The position numbers and the translations under genes were made by a program. A stretch of 64,000 nucleotides of DNA from Leptospira sp. B5-022 (GTDB lineage: Bacteria > Spirochaetota > Leptospiria > Leptospirales > Leptospiraceae), in NCBI RefSeq assembly GCF_000347035.1, contig NZ_ANIJ01000006.1:518501-582500 (forward strand), read 5' to 3'. The notes beneath the pieces are model-generated. The model was given only the letters and a program-made list of their open reading frames with translations. It had not been told where the DNA came from and searched no databases. Positions within the stretch are counted from its first letter, which is position 1. Each line of letters starts with the position of its first letter. Shown piece by piece: positions 30,023 to 39,587 of the stretch.

Positions 30023-30054
30023 AAAAAAGGCGCCGAACTTAGGCGCCTTTTTTT
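30023..30054. terminator. Bidirectional terminator between the membrane-protein gene and xseB
   Basis: AAAAAAGGCGCC and GGCGCCTTTTTT form a perfect 12-base stem with a 7-base loop; A and T tracts work for both converging genes. Confidence 0.95.
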
Positions 30055-30075
30055 CTTATAAAAAATTCCAAGATC

Positions 30076-30363
30076 TTAAAACAATTCATCATCGTCCGAC
30101 GGAGGAGACGCCGCTCTGGAAGAAGATTCCGATTTAGGACTTGCGGTCTTTTTTTGGGTTTCTCCGCTTCCCGATTTGGAAAGATATTCTATTTTTCCTT
30201 CCGCTTCCGCGAGAATGGCCTGGCAAAGGATCTTAAGTTCCATTCCTCTTTCATAAGATTTGATGGATTCTTCCAGGGTCAATTGTCCTCTTTCCAAATT
30301 CTCCGCAATCTGCTCTAATTCGGTTAGGGCCTGTTCAAAACTGATTTCCGTTTTTTTGCTCAT
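30076..30363 (-). CDS. xseB: Exodeoxyribonuclease VII small subunit
   Basis: A 95-residue protein with the XseB helical hairpin: [36 protein letters not shown] and the following C/A-rich stretch. The Ser/Lys-rich tail is longer than in E. coli. XseB binds XseA to form the nuclease that degrades single-stranded DNA. Its start overlaps the xseA stop by 4 bases (translational coupling). Confidence 0.95.
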   Translation of the reverse strand: MSKKTEISFEQALTELEQIAENLERGQLTLEESIKSYERGMELKILCQAILAEAEGKIEYLSKSGSGETQKKTASPKSESSSRAASPPSDDDELF

Positions 30364-31637
30364 TTTATTTCACCTTGGTAAGAAACCCGAATCCTACCTT
30401 CCGCCAATATGACCTCTAGTTCTTCCTCTTTCTCCAATTGAACCGGAGATGTAACGACTTTTTTTCCTTTCTTACGAACCACGGAATATCCTCTTTTTAA
30501 GGTTCCCAAAGGAGAAAATCCATCCAGCTTTCCGGATAATAGTTGGAACTCCTTCTTCTTTCTTTCCAACTGGGATTTAAAGGAAGTAAGAAGTCCATTC
30601 GATACCGGACTAAATTTATTCTGGGCGCCCATCAAATAGTTTTTTCCCAATAGATGGATCCTGGAATTGATCTCATCCAATTGAAGGATTCGATCGTTCA
30701 GCATGGATCTAGGATCTAAAAATGCCTTTTTATTCGTAAGTATTCGAAGCTTTTCTTTCAAATTGCCCGCCTGATTTTTTAAAGCGGTTTTGAGTCGAAC
30801 TTCGAATTCTGCAAGTCCCGACTCCACTAGTTCCATTTCGGGCACAGCCATTTCTGCAGCCGCTGTAGGGGTAGGTGCAAAATGGTCCGCTGCCAGATCG
30901 GAAAGAACGGAATCTATCTGGTGACCCACTGCGGAAATAATAGGAACTCTACTCCCGGCAAATGTAAGTACCACTTTTTCGTCGTTAAACGCCATTAAGT
31001 CTTCCGTACTTCCGCCGCCCCGACCTGCAATGATCAAATCCACATCCCACTTAGGATCGTTTAAAAGATTGATCGCGGAAATAATGGACTCAGGTGCTCC
31101 GTCTCCTTGCACAAGACAAGGAGAGATTAGAATATCTATATTAGGAAATCTTTGTTTAGATATACGGATAATATCTTCGATTGCCGCCCCAGTCGGAGAG
31201 GTAGCCACTCCGATCCTCCAAGGAAATGCGGGAAGTTTTCGTTTTCTTTCCGGATCGAATACACCCTGGGCGGCGAGTTTTCTTTTTAATTCTTCTATCT
31301 GGAGGAGAAGATCGCCTTGACCCAATTCTTCTACTTTAGAAATATTTAAATTATACTGACCCCTAGGTTCGTAAACGGAAATTCCTCCGAACGCTTTGAT
31401 CTCCATTCCGTTCTCTAGAGGTTTCCCTTTATATCTTCCGTTGCTATAAGAAAAAAACGTACAAGCGATCAGGGACTTAGCGTCTTTTAAGTTAAAATAA
31501 ATATGACCTTGGTGGGACTTAGAATAATTTGAGATCTCTCCTTGGATCCAGATATTTCGGAGAATATCCGGCCCCGTCAGAAGTTGTTTAACGATAGAAT
31601 TAATCTCTGAAACTGAGTATGTTTTTGTTTCTTCCAT
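30360..31637 (-). CDS. xseA: Exodeoxyribonuclease VII large subunit
   Basis: A 425-residue catalytic subunit. The N-terminal OB fold ([24 protein letters not shown]) is followed by the catalytic domain with [38 protein letters not shown] and [29 protein letters not shown], all hallmarks of XseA, then a coiled-coil region and the C-terminal LKRGYSVVR segment. Upstream the next minus-strand gene ends 6 bases away, so the four minus-strand genes from 33274 down to 30076 form one operon. Confidence 0.96.
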   Translation of the reverse strand: MEETKTYSVSEINSIVKQLLTGPDILRNIWIQGEISNYSKSHQGHIYFNLKDAKSLIACTFFSYSNGRYKGKPLENGMEIKAFGGISVYEPRGQYNLNISKVEELGQGDLLLQIEELKRKLAAQGVFDPERKRKLPAFPWRIGVATSPTGAAIEDIIRISKQRFPNIDILISPCLVQGDGAPESIISAINLLNDPKWDVDLIIAGRGGGSTEDLMAFNDEKVVLTFAGSRVPIISAVGHQIDSVLSDLAADHFAPTPTAAAEMAVPEMELVESGLAEFEVRLKTALKNQAGNLKEKLRILTNKKAFLDPRSMLNDRILQLDEINSRIHLLGKNYLMGAQNKFSPVSNGLLTSFKSQLERKKKEFQLLSGKLDGFSPLGTLKRGYSVVRKKGKKVVTSPVQLEKEEELEVILAEGRIRVSYQGEIK

Positions 31638-31643
31638 CAGAAA

Positions 31644-32759
31644 TTAACTGGCGAAAAAGTCTTTTCTATATAATTTCCAGAAATCCCAAAGGATCACAAC
31701 CATAGTAACCGCAACCGGTCCAAGAACCAATCCCATGATCCCAAACTCTTGGATCCCTCCAATCAAGGACAAAAATATCAACAAAGGATGTATCCTAAGT
31801 TTTTTGTCCAGCATCTTAGGTTTTACAACATTTTCCAGAACGATATACAAGGTTAGACCCATTACCATAAATAAGCTAGCACCTATGATATTATTCTCTA
31901 TGAACATTAAATAAAGTCCGATCGGCAACCAAACCACCGAAGTTCCGATCACAGGGATCAAAGAGAAAAATGCCGCAAGACTCGCATATAAGAATGGGTT
32001 GGAAATTTTTGCGAATAAAAGAAGAATATAAACGCCTGCACCTTGCATAATGGAGACAATTAGATTTCCTTTAAATACGGTCTGTACAGCCGAAGCGACC
32101 TTCCTTCCCACTTGTTCTTCCACCTCGGTGGAGAAAGGCAGATTGTCCAAAATGAATCTTTCGATCTTTCTTCCGTCTTGGTAAAAAAAGAACAAAAGTA
32201 AAAGTGAGAAGAATAGATTCATGATGATCCCGGCGGGAAGATCGATGGAACCTAGAATAAAAGAAGAAGCGTTACTTAAAACTGCATATAAACTATCCAA
32301 GTTTAGGATATCGATATAATTCTTAGCAAACTCTCCGTAAATTTCAGGAAGTTTTACCCAAAAAAAAGGATTATCCGTAAAAAGATCGGTGAGAATATTC
32401 AAGCTCATGATCGTATCTATGATCTTATCTTCCGAAAGAGAGATACGGATCTTAAATAGAATGGAGAGAGATTCTTCGATCAGAGTACGGATCATAAAAT
32501 AAGAAGGTAAAATTACGATCATACAAACCGAGCCGATCATGATCCAAGGAGCCAATGGTTCGAACCTGGGACCTACTAATCTTCTTAATTGTTTGTATTG
32601 TTTTCGTGTGGCTAAGTATAAGATCAAAGCGACAAGAGCGGAATAAAAATAGGGCCTTAAAACGACAAAAAGTAACATTCCAGTCCCTATGCAGAATATT
32701 CCGAGGACCAGATTAAAAAGTTTTCGGTTGGTTTCCTGTCCTTCTTTCGGGGACATCAA
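31644..32759 (-). CDS. AI-2E family (PF01594-type) membrane transporter
   Basis: A 371-residue protein with about eight membrane segments and the AI-2E exporter layout: N-terminal FVVLRPYFYSALVALILYLATR, a long middle soluble part with coiled helices, and the C-terminal SIMQGAGVYILLLFAKI, AAFFSLIPVIGTSVVWLPIGLYL and IGGIQEFGIMGLVLGPVAVT motifs. Members have been linked to autoinducer-2 release or Na+/H+ exchange; the substrate here is unknown. The start overlaps the upstream gene by 4 bases. Confidence 0.9.
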   Translation of the reverse strand: MMSPKEGQETNRKLFNLVLGIFCIGTGMLLFVVLRPYFYSALVALILYLATRKQYKQLRRLVGPRFEPLAPWIMIGSVCMIVILPSYFMIRTLIEESLSILFKIRISLSEDKIIDTIMSLNILTDLFTDNPFFWVKLPEIYGEFAKNYIDILNLDSLYAVLSNASSFILGSIDLPAGIIMNLFFSLLLLFFFYQDGRKIERFILDNLPFSTEVEEQVGRKVASAVQTVFKGNLIVSIMQGAGVYILLLFAKISNPFLYASLAAFFSLIPVIGTSVVWLPIGLYLMFIENNIIGASLFMVMGLTLYIVLENVVKPKMLDKKLRIHPLLIFLSLIGGIQEFGIMGLVLGPVAVTMVVILWDFWKLYRKDFFAS

Positions 32760-33274
32760 AATCCTCCGTTCGTGGTTTTCTGGAATAATTTTACGATACT
32801 TCCTTTTTCGTCCGAATGGATGGTGATCGCTAAAATTTTATGCCGAAGAACATCCACCAAATATAAACTTTTCTCCTCCGATTTTTGGCTCTGTAAAATT
32901 TTATGACCGAAACTGGAGATCAAATATTCGTAATATCTCTCCATCGTAGTTTTTGGAAGAGTAGTTTTAAAAACTACAACTGCTTCCTTATTTTCCAGGA
33001 GACGATCCGCTTTCAATTCGGTAAAAAACAATACTTCCGAATCGTCCGGAACAAAATTGCTCGGAATGGAAGAAGGGGCCTTGTAAGGTTTTTCTACGAT
33101 AGTGAGTTGATTATGCCTAAAAATTTTAGGTCTGTCCCTGACCTTTTTGACCTTTACCGGGTCCGGACTCATCAAATCGGGCAATTTTGGTTCCTGAGAA
33201 AAAAGAGAAACATTCCCGATCAGTAAAAAGATCAGAACCGAACCGAGGACTTGCGAGAAACTACGGCCTTCCAC
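32756..33274 (-). CDS. Exported protein of unknown function
   Basis: A 172-residue protein with a signal peptide (VLGSVLIFLLIGNVSLFSQ, cleavage likely after Ser-Gln region) and a mature part with a basic stretch (KVKKVRDRPKIFRHNQ) and a compact C-terminal domain (VFFTELKADRLLENKEAVVVFKTTLPKT, MERYYEYLISSFGHKILQ). I recognise no family. First gene of the operon with the AI-2E transporter and xseAB; the 4-base overlap with the transporter gene suggests coupled expression. Confidence 0.75.
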   Translation of the reverse strand: MEGRSFSQVLGSVLIFLLIGNVSLFSQEPKLPDLMSPDPVKVKKVRDRPKIFRHNQLTIVEKPYKAPSSIPSNFVPDDSEVLFFTELKADRLLENKEAVVVFKTTLPKTTMERYYEYLISSFGHKILQSQKSEEKSLYLVDVLRHKILAITIHSDEKGSIVKLFQKTTNGGF

Positions 33275-33321
33275 GAAATTTAGTTGAATCTAACGCTTCC
33301 CCCTTGACAATCCTTTTCTAG

Positions 33322-33966
33322 ATGCAATTCGCCGGATTCGATTTTTATATCCAAACACTATTGGATTGGGTATCCGGTCTGCCAAGTGCCTTGGTCTGGT
33401 TTTTTTTCGCATTTTCCAATTTTACCGAAAACGTTTTCCCTCCTTGGCCGGGAGATACTGTGACTGCATTCGGAGGATTTTTACTCGCGAGAGGTGCTTT
33501 AAGTTTTTGGGAGTTGGTTTCAAGCACTTTGGTTGGAAACCTTGCAGGCGCCTGGGTCATGTATGCATTCGGCCACAAACTATTGGAATGGCTGAAGAAT
33601 AAAAATTTCCCGTTCAAATCGGAACTCTACAACGAAGAATCTATTCAAAAGACCTTGGATTGGTTTTCCAGGAATGGGGTAGTCGTAGTTCTCTTTTCCA
33701 GATTCTCCGCAGGAATTCGATTTTTTGTTTCTATCGTAGCAGGGATGGTGGATATGAAACCGATTTGGTTTTTTTCCGCATTTACCTTAGCAGTTACGAT
33801 ATGGTGCGGGATACTGATCTATGGCGGATTTTATTTAGGTTCTCATTGGGAGAAGGTGCTGGAATTTTTAGCTCTGTATAATAAAATTTTTACCACATTC
33901 TTCGTAACCGCGGTTCTTGGCTTTATCATCTACAAAAAGGTTTTTGAAAAACGAAAACAAGCCTAG
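33322..33966 (+). CDS. DedA family membrane protein
   Basis: A 214-residue membrane protein of the DedA/SNARE-associated family, now linked to lipid scrambling and undecaprenyl-phosphate or polar-lipid recycling. Family motifs: FTENVFPPWPGDTVTAFGGFL (substrate-facing half-helix with Glu and Asp), GNLAGAWVMYAFGH, and RFSAGIRFFVSIVAGMVDM with the conserved Arg pair. Membrane segments near 20-40, 50-75, 135-160, 165-185 and 190-205. Its stop overlaps the stop of the converging gene (shared CTAG). Confidence 0.93.
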   Translation: MQFAGFDFYIQTLLDWVSGLPSALVWFFFAFSNFTENVFPPWPGDTVTAFGGFLLARGALSFWELVSSTLVGNLAGAWVMYAFGHKLLEWLKNKNFPFKSELYNEESIQKTLDWFSRNGVVVVLFSRFSAGIRFFVSIVAGMVDMKPIWFFSAFTLAVTIWCGILIYGGFYLGSHWEKVLEFLALYNKIFTTFFVTAVLGFIIYKKVFEKRKQA

Positions 33967-35504
33967 GCTTCCAAAACTTCTTTTAAAGTTTTGACGAACT
34001 TTTTATGAATTGGACCCGTTTCCTTAGGAAGTTCCAATTTTTTAGCGAGTTCCAATAGAACATTCGGTTCTATCACTTTTCCTTCGAACCATTGTCCGGC
34101 CATATCTCCCGAAATTTTTAGAACGGAAGATAGATCTAAAATTTCCCTTTCCACCATCACAAGTGCAAAACCTAAGGCCCCGTCCGTAGGGATATAAGGT
34201 GCAATCCCTTCCATTTTCCAAGGATCTATTCCTGTTGGAAGAGCGCTTCTCACATTCCATTTCATTTCTTCGGAAGGAGGTCCAAGTTCCGTTTTATTGA
34301 TCAGTACTAATTGTACAGGATTAATAAATCCATGTATTCTATGATTTTCTTCTGCGAGTTCTCTGATGAGCTTAGCGTTATCTCTTGTAATTGCATCTCT
34401 TCCTAAAAAATTCAATTTATAGAGATAATCTTCCAGCTCTTTCCCTTGTAGGGCTCCCGTCAAAATGAACTGATATAAAATAAAGATCAAATAGTCGCTT
34501 TCCGTATTGTCCCCAAGTAAGATCTCCTTGGAGTTTGTCGGAAGATAGATCCTGTCTCGAAGAAGGATCGTAAGCTTATACGCCAATTGATCGAATAAAC
34601 TTTGGAAAGAAGAGCCTGCAAATTTACGGACCCTCTCCAAAGCACCCCAAAGGCCTTCCGTTAAAAATCTAGTAGGGTGGGAAAGAGTATCCCAAAATTT
34701 ATCCACCATTCCTTTCAAAGTACCTTCTAGATACTTTAAGTGAAGCGATTCCGTTTTAACACCTTGTGTTCTGAATGTGGAAAGTAGGGTCCTTCTAAAA
34801 AAATGGGGACTCGCAGAAATAAAACAAAGAGGAGAATCCGATGTGGCCTCTCTCAATTCTTTGAATAAGGTAGGCATCCCCGGTAAAGGTAACTTCTGCT
34901 CCGGTGTTTCGAATAATGTGGAAATTTTTCCCTTATTGGAATGAATATCCGTAGCCAGATAGGTCTGGTCGATATCGGAAGTCGTTACGATCCCCGTGTA
35001 TTCTTCCGCTAAAATACGCAATGCTCCCATTCCTATCAGGCTTTGAGAGACTAATTCGTGTTTGCCGGGAGTGTTTAAATAAGCCAGATCTTTTCCGAAT
35101 TGTCTATAAGAGTCCGGTTTTAAGAAATGAATATGAAAGATATAGTTTCCTGGAGCTAATGGAAACGTAAATTCATGGAAAAAAAATCCACTTTCATCCC
35201 CTCTGATCTCAGGAGAACGATGTAAAACTTTACCGGACCCATCCACAATTTCCGCTACAAGGATAGGTTTACGCACTGATTCGAGTCCGTAGTCTAAAAA
35301 CGGGGTGATCTCTTTTTCTTGTCCTTGGAATAAGCCGGTAAGAAGGTCCCATTTTTTAGGATCCGTCATTTCTTCGCTGATAGCGATATCTACCACTTGG
35401 CCTCGGATATAATAACGGTTCTCTCTTCCGAGAGTTCCTCCGCAGATTGCTGCCCTACGTTTTTCCGTATTCTTGGAAATTTTGCGTTCTGTTTCTTCCG
35501 TCAC
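33963..35504 (-). CDS. App1-type phosphatase domain protein (DUF2183)
   Basis: A 513-residue protein. In its middle, TSDIDQTYL has the DxDxT signature of App1-like phosphatidate phosphatases, followed by FISASPHFFRR, then EILLGDNTESDYLIF, the usual second acidic motif. The N-terminal part (YYIRGQVVDIAIS... FPLAPGNYIFHIHF) looks like the beta-rich domain seen before App1 catalytic regions. The C-terminal 110 residues have no recognisable domain. No signal peptide is seen, so it is likely cytoplasmic or membrane-associated. Yeast App1 turns phosphatidate into diacylglycerol; that activity here is inference. Confidence 0.85.
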   Translation of the reverse strand: MTEETERKISKNTEKRRAAICGGTLGRENRYYIRGQVVDIAISEEMTDPKKWDLLTGLFQGQEKEITPFLDYGLESVRKPILVAEIVDGSGKVLHRSPEIRGDESGFFFHEFTFPLAPGNYIFHIHFLKPDSYRQFGKDLAYLNTPGKHELVSQSLIGMGALRILAEEYTGIVTTSDIDQTYLATDIHSNKGKISTLFETPEQKLPLPGMPTLFKELREATSDSPLCFISASPHFFRRTLLSTFRTQGVKTESLHLKYLEGTLKGMVDKFWDTLSHPTRFLTEGLWGALERVRKFAGSSFQSLFDQLAYKLTILLRDRIYLPTNSKEILLGDNTESDYLIFILYQFILTGALQGKELEDYLYKLNFLGRDAITRDNAKLIRELAEENHRIHGFINPVQLVLINKTELGPPSEEMKWNVRSALPTGIDPWKMEGIAPYIPTDGALGFALVMVEREILDLSSVLKISGDMAGQWFEGKVIEPNVLLELAKKLELPKETGPIHKKFVKTLKEVLEA

Positions 35505-35553
35505 AAGCTTTGCAGGATTCCTTTTTTACATTTCGGGAAAGGAAAACTCTACC

Positions 35554-35949
35554 ATGGGGGTTCTAAAGGGAAAGCAAAAATCCAATTTCTTTGTTTTCGA
35601 GAGAAAAGGTCCGCCTAGGATGGTCCTCAAGATGTCGAGGGGGAAACATTCGGATCAGAGCCGGAAAGGTCCCAAGTCGATTTATATCCGGAAAATGAGA
35701 TATGAAGAGGCATATCGGCTCTTGGACCGGGAAATCCAAGCCGCATTCATGAAGGGAGAAACCCTGGTAGAAGTTGTACATGGGATAGGCGAGGGAGTTT
35801 TGAAAAAAATGACCGAAGATTATATCCGAGAACATTCTTTTCTAAAAATTTTAGAGGATGGCGGCCTTCACCTGGCAAATAATCCGGGTTCCACACTTGT
35901 GGAGATTATGGGTCCATCTTCGGAAGATCTAAAAAAATACTTAAAATAA
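35554..35949 (+). CDS. Smr-domain protein
   Basis: A 131-residue protein from the ATG at 35554, chosen because AAAGGAAA lies upstream and because a longer frame would run into the divergent App1 gene. The Smr domain is clear: EEAYRLLDREIQAAFMKGE, then VEVVHGIGEGVLKK with the HGxGxG loop, and GSTLVEI. Stand-alone Smr proteins are nicking nucleases or act on collided ribosomes; a nuclease role here is inference. Its last base overlaps the cimA start (TAATG). Confidence 0.88.
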   Translation: MGVLKGKQKSNFFVFERKGPPRMVLKMSRGKHSDQSRKGPKSIYIRKMRYEEAYRLLDREIQAAFMKGETLVEVVHGIGEGVLKKMTEDYIREHSFLKILEDGGLHLANNPGSTLVEIMGPSSEDLKKYLK

Positions 35950-37499
35950 TGGGAACTACAAGACCTAAAGTCCAAATCCTGGATGTGACTCTCAGAGACG
36001 GAGAGCAGACCAGAGGTGTAAGTTTCTCAGCTTCTGAAAAACTCAATATCGCAAAATTTCTATTACAAAATCTGAAAGTAGATAGAGTCGAGATCGCATC
36101 CGCTCGGGTCTCTCAAGGAGAATTGGAAAGTGTCCGCGGGATCATGTCCTGGGCAGCTTCCGAAGGTTTGGAAAAACGGATCGAAATTCTAGGATTTGTG
36201 GATTCCCACAAAAGTGTGGATTGGATCCTGGCTTCCGGGGCCAAAACCTTAAATCTGCTCACAAAAGGTTCTCTAAAACATCTCCAAGGGCAGCTCAAAA
36301 AAACTCCCAAAGAACATTTTGAAGAAGTATCCGAAACCATCCAGTACGCCAAGAAGAACGGACTGGAAGTGAATGTTTATTTGGAAGATTGGTCCAACGG
36401 ATATTTAAATAGTAAAGAATATGTTTTGGATTTTGTTTCTCATCTTTCCAAAGAACCTTTAGGCAAAATTTTCCTGCCGGATACATTGGGAGTTCTTTCG
36501 CCGGACGAAACATTCTCCGGTATTTCTCTTCTTACCCAAAAACACCCCGAATTACATTTCGAATTCCACGGACATAACGATTACGATCTTTCCGTAGCAA
36601 ACTGTTTGTTTGCAGTCAAAGCGGGAGCAAAAGGTGTACACGTTAGCGTAAACGGCTTGGGAGAAAGAGCCGGAAATTCCCCACTCGAGGCGGTAATCAC
36701 CGCACTCCATGACAAGGCTGGCGTTCTCACAGATGTGGATGAAAAAGCGATCTCCGAAGCAAGCCGCCTTGTGGAAGTATTCAGCGGCAAAAGGATCTCT
36801 GCCAATCGCCCGGTAGTGGGAGAAGATGTATTCACTCAAACGGCAGGAGTTCATGCAGACGGAGATAAAAAAGGCAATCTATACGCAAATCCAATTCTAC
36901 CGGAACGTTTTGGCAGAAAAAGAAGTTACGCCCTAGGCAAACTCGCAGGAAAAGCAAGCATCTCGGAAAACCTAAAACAACTTGGACTTGTACTTTCTCC
37001 CGAGATCGAAAAGAAGGTCCTAGAAAAAGTAATAGAGCTCGGAGACCAAAACAAGAACATCACGCCGGAAGATCTTCCGTTTATTATCGCGGACGTCTCC
37101 GGAAATTCCAGCGTGCAAGCGATCAAGATTACGGGATGTAAGATCAATTCCGGTATCGGGATCCGGCCGAAGGCGATCGTAGAATTAGAACTTCATGGTA
37201 ACAGATATTCGGAAGAAGGAGAAGGCGACGGAGGTTACGACGCTTTCATGTCCGCGCTGACAAGCATCGCTTCCAAAGCAGGACTTTCTATTCCTAGACT
37301 TGTCGACTATGAGGTCCGTATTCCTCCGGGAGGAAAAACGGATGCGCTCGTGGAAACAATGATTACCTGGAACAAAACCCAAGAAAATCATGAAGAAGAA
37401 AATTTCAAGACTATGGGGATCCATTGCGACCAAACAGTAGCTGCAGTTTTAGCTACAGAAAAAATGCTGAACTTAATTCTTCCTGCATGGCAAACTTAA
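35949..37499 (+). CDS. cimA: (R)-citramalate synthase
   Basis: Joins pyruvate and acetyl-CoA to citramalate, the first step of the threonine-independent isoleucine route known in Leptospira. At 516 residues it has the same length as the studied L. interrogans enzyme. The catalytic start LDVTLRDGEQTRG (Arg16, Asp17), VYLEDWSNG, FHGHNDYDLSVAN (metal His) and NGLGERAGN are in place. The strings RISANRPVVGEDVFTQTAGV and NPILPERFGRKRSYALGKL agree with the enzyme as I recall it. The C-terminal allosteric domain (about 390-516, isoleucine feedback) is complete. A homologous LeuA would be an alternative, but sequence agreement favours CimA. Confidence 0.97.
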   Translation: MGTTRPKVQILDVTLRDGEQTRGVSFSASEKLNIAKFLLQNLKVDRVEIASARVSQGELESVRGIMSWAASEGLEKRIEILGFVDSHKSVDWILASGAKTLNLLTKGSLKHLQGQLKKTPKEHFEEVSETIQYAKKNGLEVNVYLEDWSNGYLNSKEYVLDFVSHLSKEPLGKIFLPDTLGVLSPDETFSGISLLTQKHPELHFEFHGHNDYDLSVANCLFAVKAGAKGVHVSVNGLGERAGNSPLEAVITALHDKAGVLTDVDEKAISEASRLVEVFSGKRISANRPVVGEDVFTQTAGVHADGDKKGNLYANPILPERFGRKRSYALGKLAGKASISENLKQLGLVLSPEIEKKVLEKVIELGDQNKNITPEDLPFIIADVSGNSSVQAIKITGCKINSGIGIRPKAIVELELHGNRYSEEGEGDGGYDAFMSALTSIASKAGLSIPRLVDYEVRIPPGGKTDALVETMITWNKTQENHEEENFKTMGIHCDQTVAAVLATEKMLNLILPAWQT

Positions 37500-38056
37500 A
37501 ACTGATGATCGTCGGCCTGGGCAACCCCGGTCCAAAATACGAAAAAAACCGTCATAATATCGGCTTTCTGGTCTTGGACGATCTTGTCAAAGATTGGGGA
37601 GTGGAGTTGAACCATTCTTCCAAAGAAGCAAAAGGGAAATTGGACAGGGACGGAGTCTCTTTCTATTTCCTAAAACCGCTTGAATATATGAATCTTTCCG
37701 GAAGAGCAGTCTCGGAACTTTCCCGCAAAAACGGGATCCCCCCCGAAAATATTCTTGTGATTCATGACGAAGTAGATTTTCCGTTCTCCAAACTCAAATT
37801 TAAACAGAGCGGTGGAAATGGTGGTCATAACGGGATCAAGGATATCTCCGAAAAACTAGGCTCGCCCGATTTTTTTCGACTCAGATTCGGAGTGGGAAAA
37901 CCCGGAGACAGCGCTCTTACGCCTGGACATGTTCTATCCAATTTCAACCAGGAAGAAATGAGTAAATTACCCGAATTATTCGACCAGGCTAAACAAAAAA
38001 TCAAAGATTGGGTCCGGGAAAGACAGATCATTTTTTCGAAAGCCACCGATAAATAA
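37487..38056 (+). CDS. pth: Peptidyl-tRNA hydrolase
   Basis: Recycles tRNA from prematurely released peptidyl-tRNA. The ATG at 37487, overlapping cimA by 13 bases, gives a standard 189-residue Pth. The catalytic elements are GLGNPGPKYEKNRHNIGF (Asn10-type and His20-type residues), NLSGRAVSE, VIHDEVDFP (the catalytic Asp) and GGNGGHNGIKDI. An earlier in-frame start would extend it deep into cimA and is unlikely. Confidence 0.96.
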   Translation: MANLKLMIVGLGNPGPKYEKNRHNIGFLVLDDLVKDWGVELNHSSKEAKGKLDRDGVSFYFLKPLEYMNLSGRAVSELSRKNGIPPENILVIHDEVDFPFSKLKFKQSGGNGGHNGIKDISEKLGSPDFFRLRFGVGKPGDSALTPGHVLSNFNQEEMSKLPELFDQAKQKIKDWVRERQIIFSKATDK

Positions 38057-38105
38057 ACTATCCCGGACGGATATACGCTCCGGGGATTTTTATCCGGAGA
38101 AACCT

Positions 38106-39059
38106 GTGAGCGAATACGCGGTCAAACTTCCCCAATTTCCTTCCGAAATCCTGAATTCTGCCGCTTCCCGTTTTTATGAATATTTGAGAGTGGAAAAAAA
38201 TTATTCCCAAAACACTCTCAACGCTTATCTACTGGATCTGAAATCATTCTTCGAATTCTGCCTACAGGAGCAGATAGAGATTTACCAATTGGAATCGGTA
38301 GATGTTCGTTCTTATTTTGCATTCCTTTCCAAAAATCAAGGATTGGATAGACGGACCCAGAGCCGAAAACTCTCCAGTCTTAGGACATTCTACAAAGTAT
38401 TATTAAAAGATAATTTGGTTCCCGGAAACCCGATCCTTTCCGTTAACTTCCCGAAAACCAGAAAGCAGGTCCCGAAAAATTTCAGAATAGAAGAAACGGA
38501 GAGTATTTTAGATTACGAATACGAAAATGAGAATGCATCCGAAATATTAAATATCAGAGACAAAGCGATCTTAGAAGTATTATATTCTTCCGGACTCAGG
38601 GTTTTCGAGTTAGTCGACGCGACTTTGGTTCAATTATCTGCGGATCATTCGATCTTAAAAGTTCTGGGTAAAAGAAGAAAAGAAAGGTACGTATATTTAG
38701 GAAAAGAAGCCATCCAAAGTTTAAATGAATACTTGGATGTACGTCCTAGATTCCGACCCAGATCCGATGAAATTTTTCTGAACCAAAAGGGAAATAAACT
38801 GACGACCAGAGGGGTTCGTTATATTTTGAACGAGAGAAGGAAACGAATGGGATGGGACAAACCCATTACCCCCCATAAATTCCGTCATACGTTCGCAACG
38901 GACTTACTCGATGCCGGCGCAGATATCCGCGCAGTCCAAGAGCTTTTGGGGCATTCCTCTCTATCCACCACCCAGGTTTACCTGAGCGTGAGTAAGGAAA
39001 AGATCAAAGAGGTCTACCGAAAGGCTCACCCACATGCAAGACTCGATAAATCCAAATAA
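38106..39059 (+). CDS. Tyrosine recombinase of the XerC/XerD family
   Basis: A site-specific recombinase that resolves chromosome dimers at dif. 317 residues, GTG start. The N-terminal SAM-like domain ([21 protein letters not shown]) precedes the catalytic domain with Arg in [11 protein letters not shown], a Lys-containing beta-hairpin ([11 protein letters not shown]), [11 protein letters not shown] (HxxR), [13 protein letters not shown] (His and the Tyr nucleophile). Gene order xer-hslV-hslU recalls codV-clpQ-clpY of Bacillus, a position often held by XerC. XerC and XerD cannot be told apart here by eye. Confidence 0.93.
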   Translation: MSEYAVKLPQFPSEILNSAASRFYEYLRVEKNYSQNTLNAYLLDLKSFFEFCLQEQIEIYQLESVDVRSYFAFLSKNQGLDRRTQSRKLSSLRTFYKVLLKDNLVPGNPILSVNFPKTRKQVPKNFRIEETESILDYEYENENASEILNIRDKAILEVLYSSGLRVFELVDATLVQLSADHSILKVLGKRRKERYVYLGKEAIQSLNEYLDVRPRFRPRSDEIFLNQKGNKLTTRGVRYILNERRKRMGWDKPITPHKFRHTFATDLLDAGADIRAVQELLGHSSLSTTQVYLSVSKEKIKEVYRKAHPHARLDKSK

Positions 39060-39585
39060 AATACATGCAACTACGATACTCTGCGTTCGCAGAGGAGAAA
39101 AGGTAGCAATCGCAGGCGACGGACAGGTTTCATTCGGGAACACCGTCATGAAAAATACGGCCAGAAAAGTCCGTAAACTTTACTCGGACAAAATTGTATC
39201 GGGGTTCGCAGGTTCCGCTGCGGATGCATTCACCTTATTCGAACTTTTCGAAAAAAAAATACACGAGTTCGGAGGAAGTCTTTCCAGATCCGCGGTCGAA
39301 CTAGCCAGAGAATGGAGATCCGACAGAGCGTTACGAAGATTAGAGGCGATGCTTATCGTAGCGGATAAGGACGAATCATTTTTAGTTTCCGGAACGGGAG
39401 ATGTAATTTCCCCGGACGACGGAATTTTGGCAATCGGTTCCGGAGGGAATTTTGCACTCTCCGCAGCCAGAGCATTGTACAATCATACAAATTTGGAACC
39501 TTCTCAAATAGTAAAAGAAGCCATGAATATAGCCGCAGATATTTGTATATATACAAATCATAATATAGTAGTAGAGGAAATCTGA
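39034..39585 (+). CDS. hslV: ATP-dependent protease proteolytic subunit HslV (ClpQ)
   Basis: The peptidase ring of the HslVU protease. 183 residues; the mature form starts at the Thr of [20 protein letters not shown], the catalytic N-terminal Thr of the family, after a 13-residue leader (cleavage after His-Ala). Other marks are [16 protein letters not shown] and [14 protein letters not shown]. The start overlaps the xer 3' end by 26 bases. Followed by hslU after 2 bases. Confidence 0.96.
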   Translation: MQDSINPNKIHATTILCVRRGEKVAIAGDGQVSFGNTVMKNTARKVRKLYSDKIVSGFAGSAADAFTLFELFEKKIHEFGGSLSRSAVELAREWRSDRALRRLEAMLIVADKDESFLVSGTGDVISPDDGILAIGSGGNFALSAARALYNHTNLEPSQIVKEAMNIAADICIYTNHNIVVEEI

Positions 39586-39587
39586 CA

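Noticed and set aside
38106..39059. Phage or island integrase
   Set aside because: It sits in a housekeeping operon with hslVU, has XerC/D length, and no phage genes or attachment repeats lie nearby.
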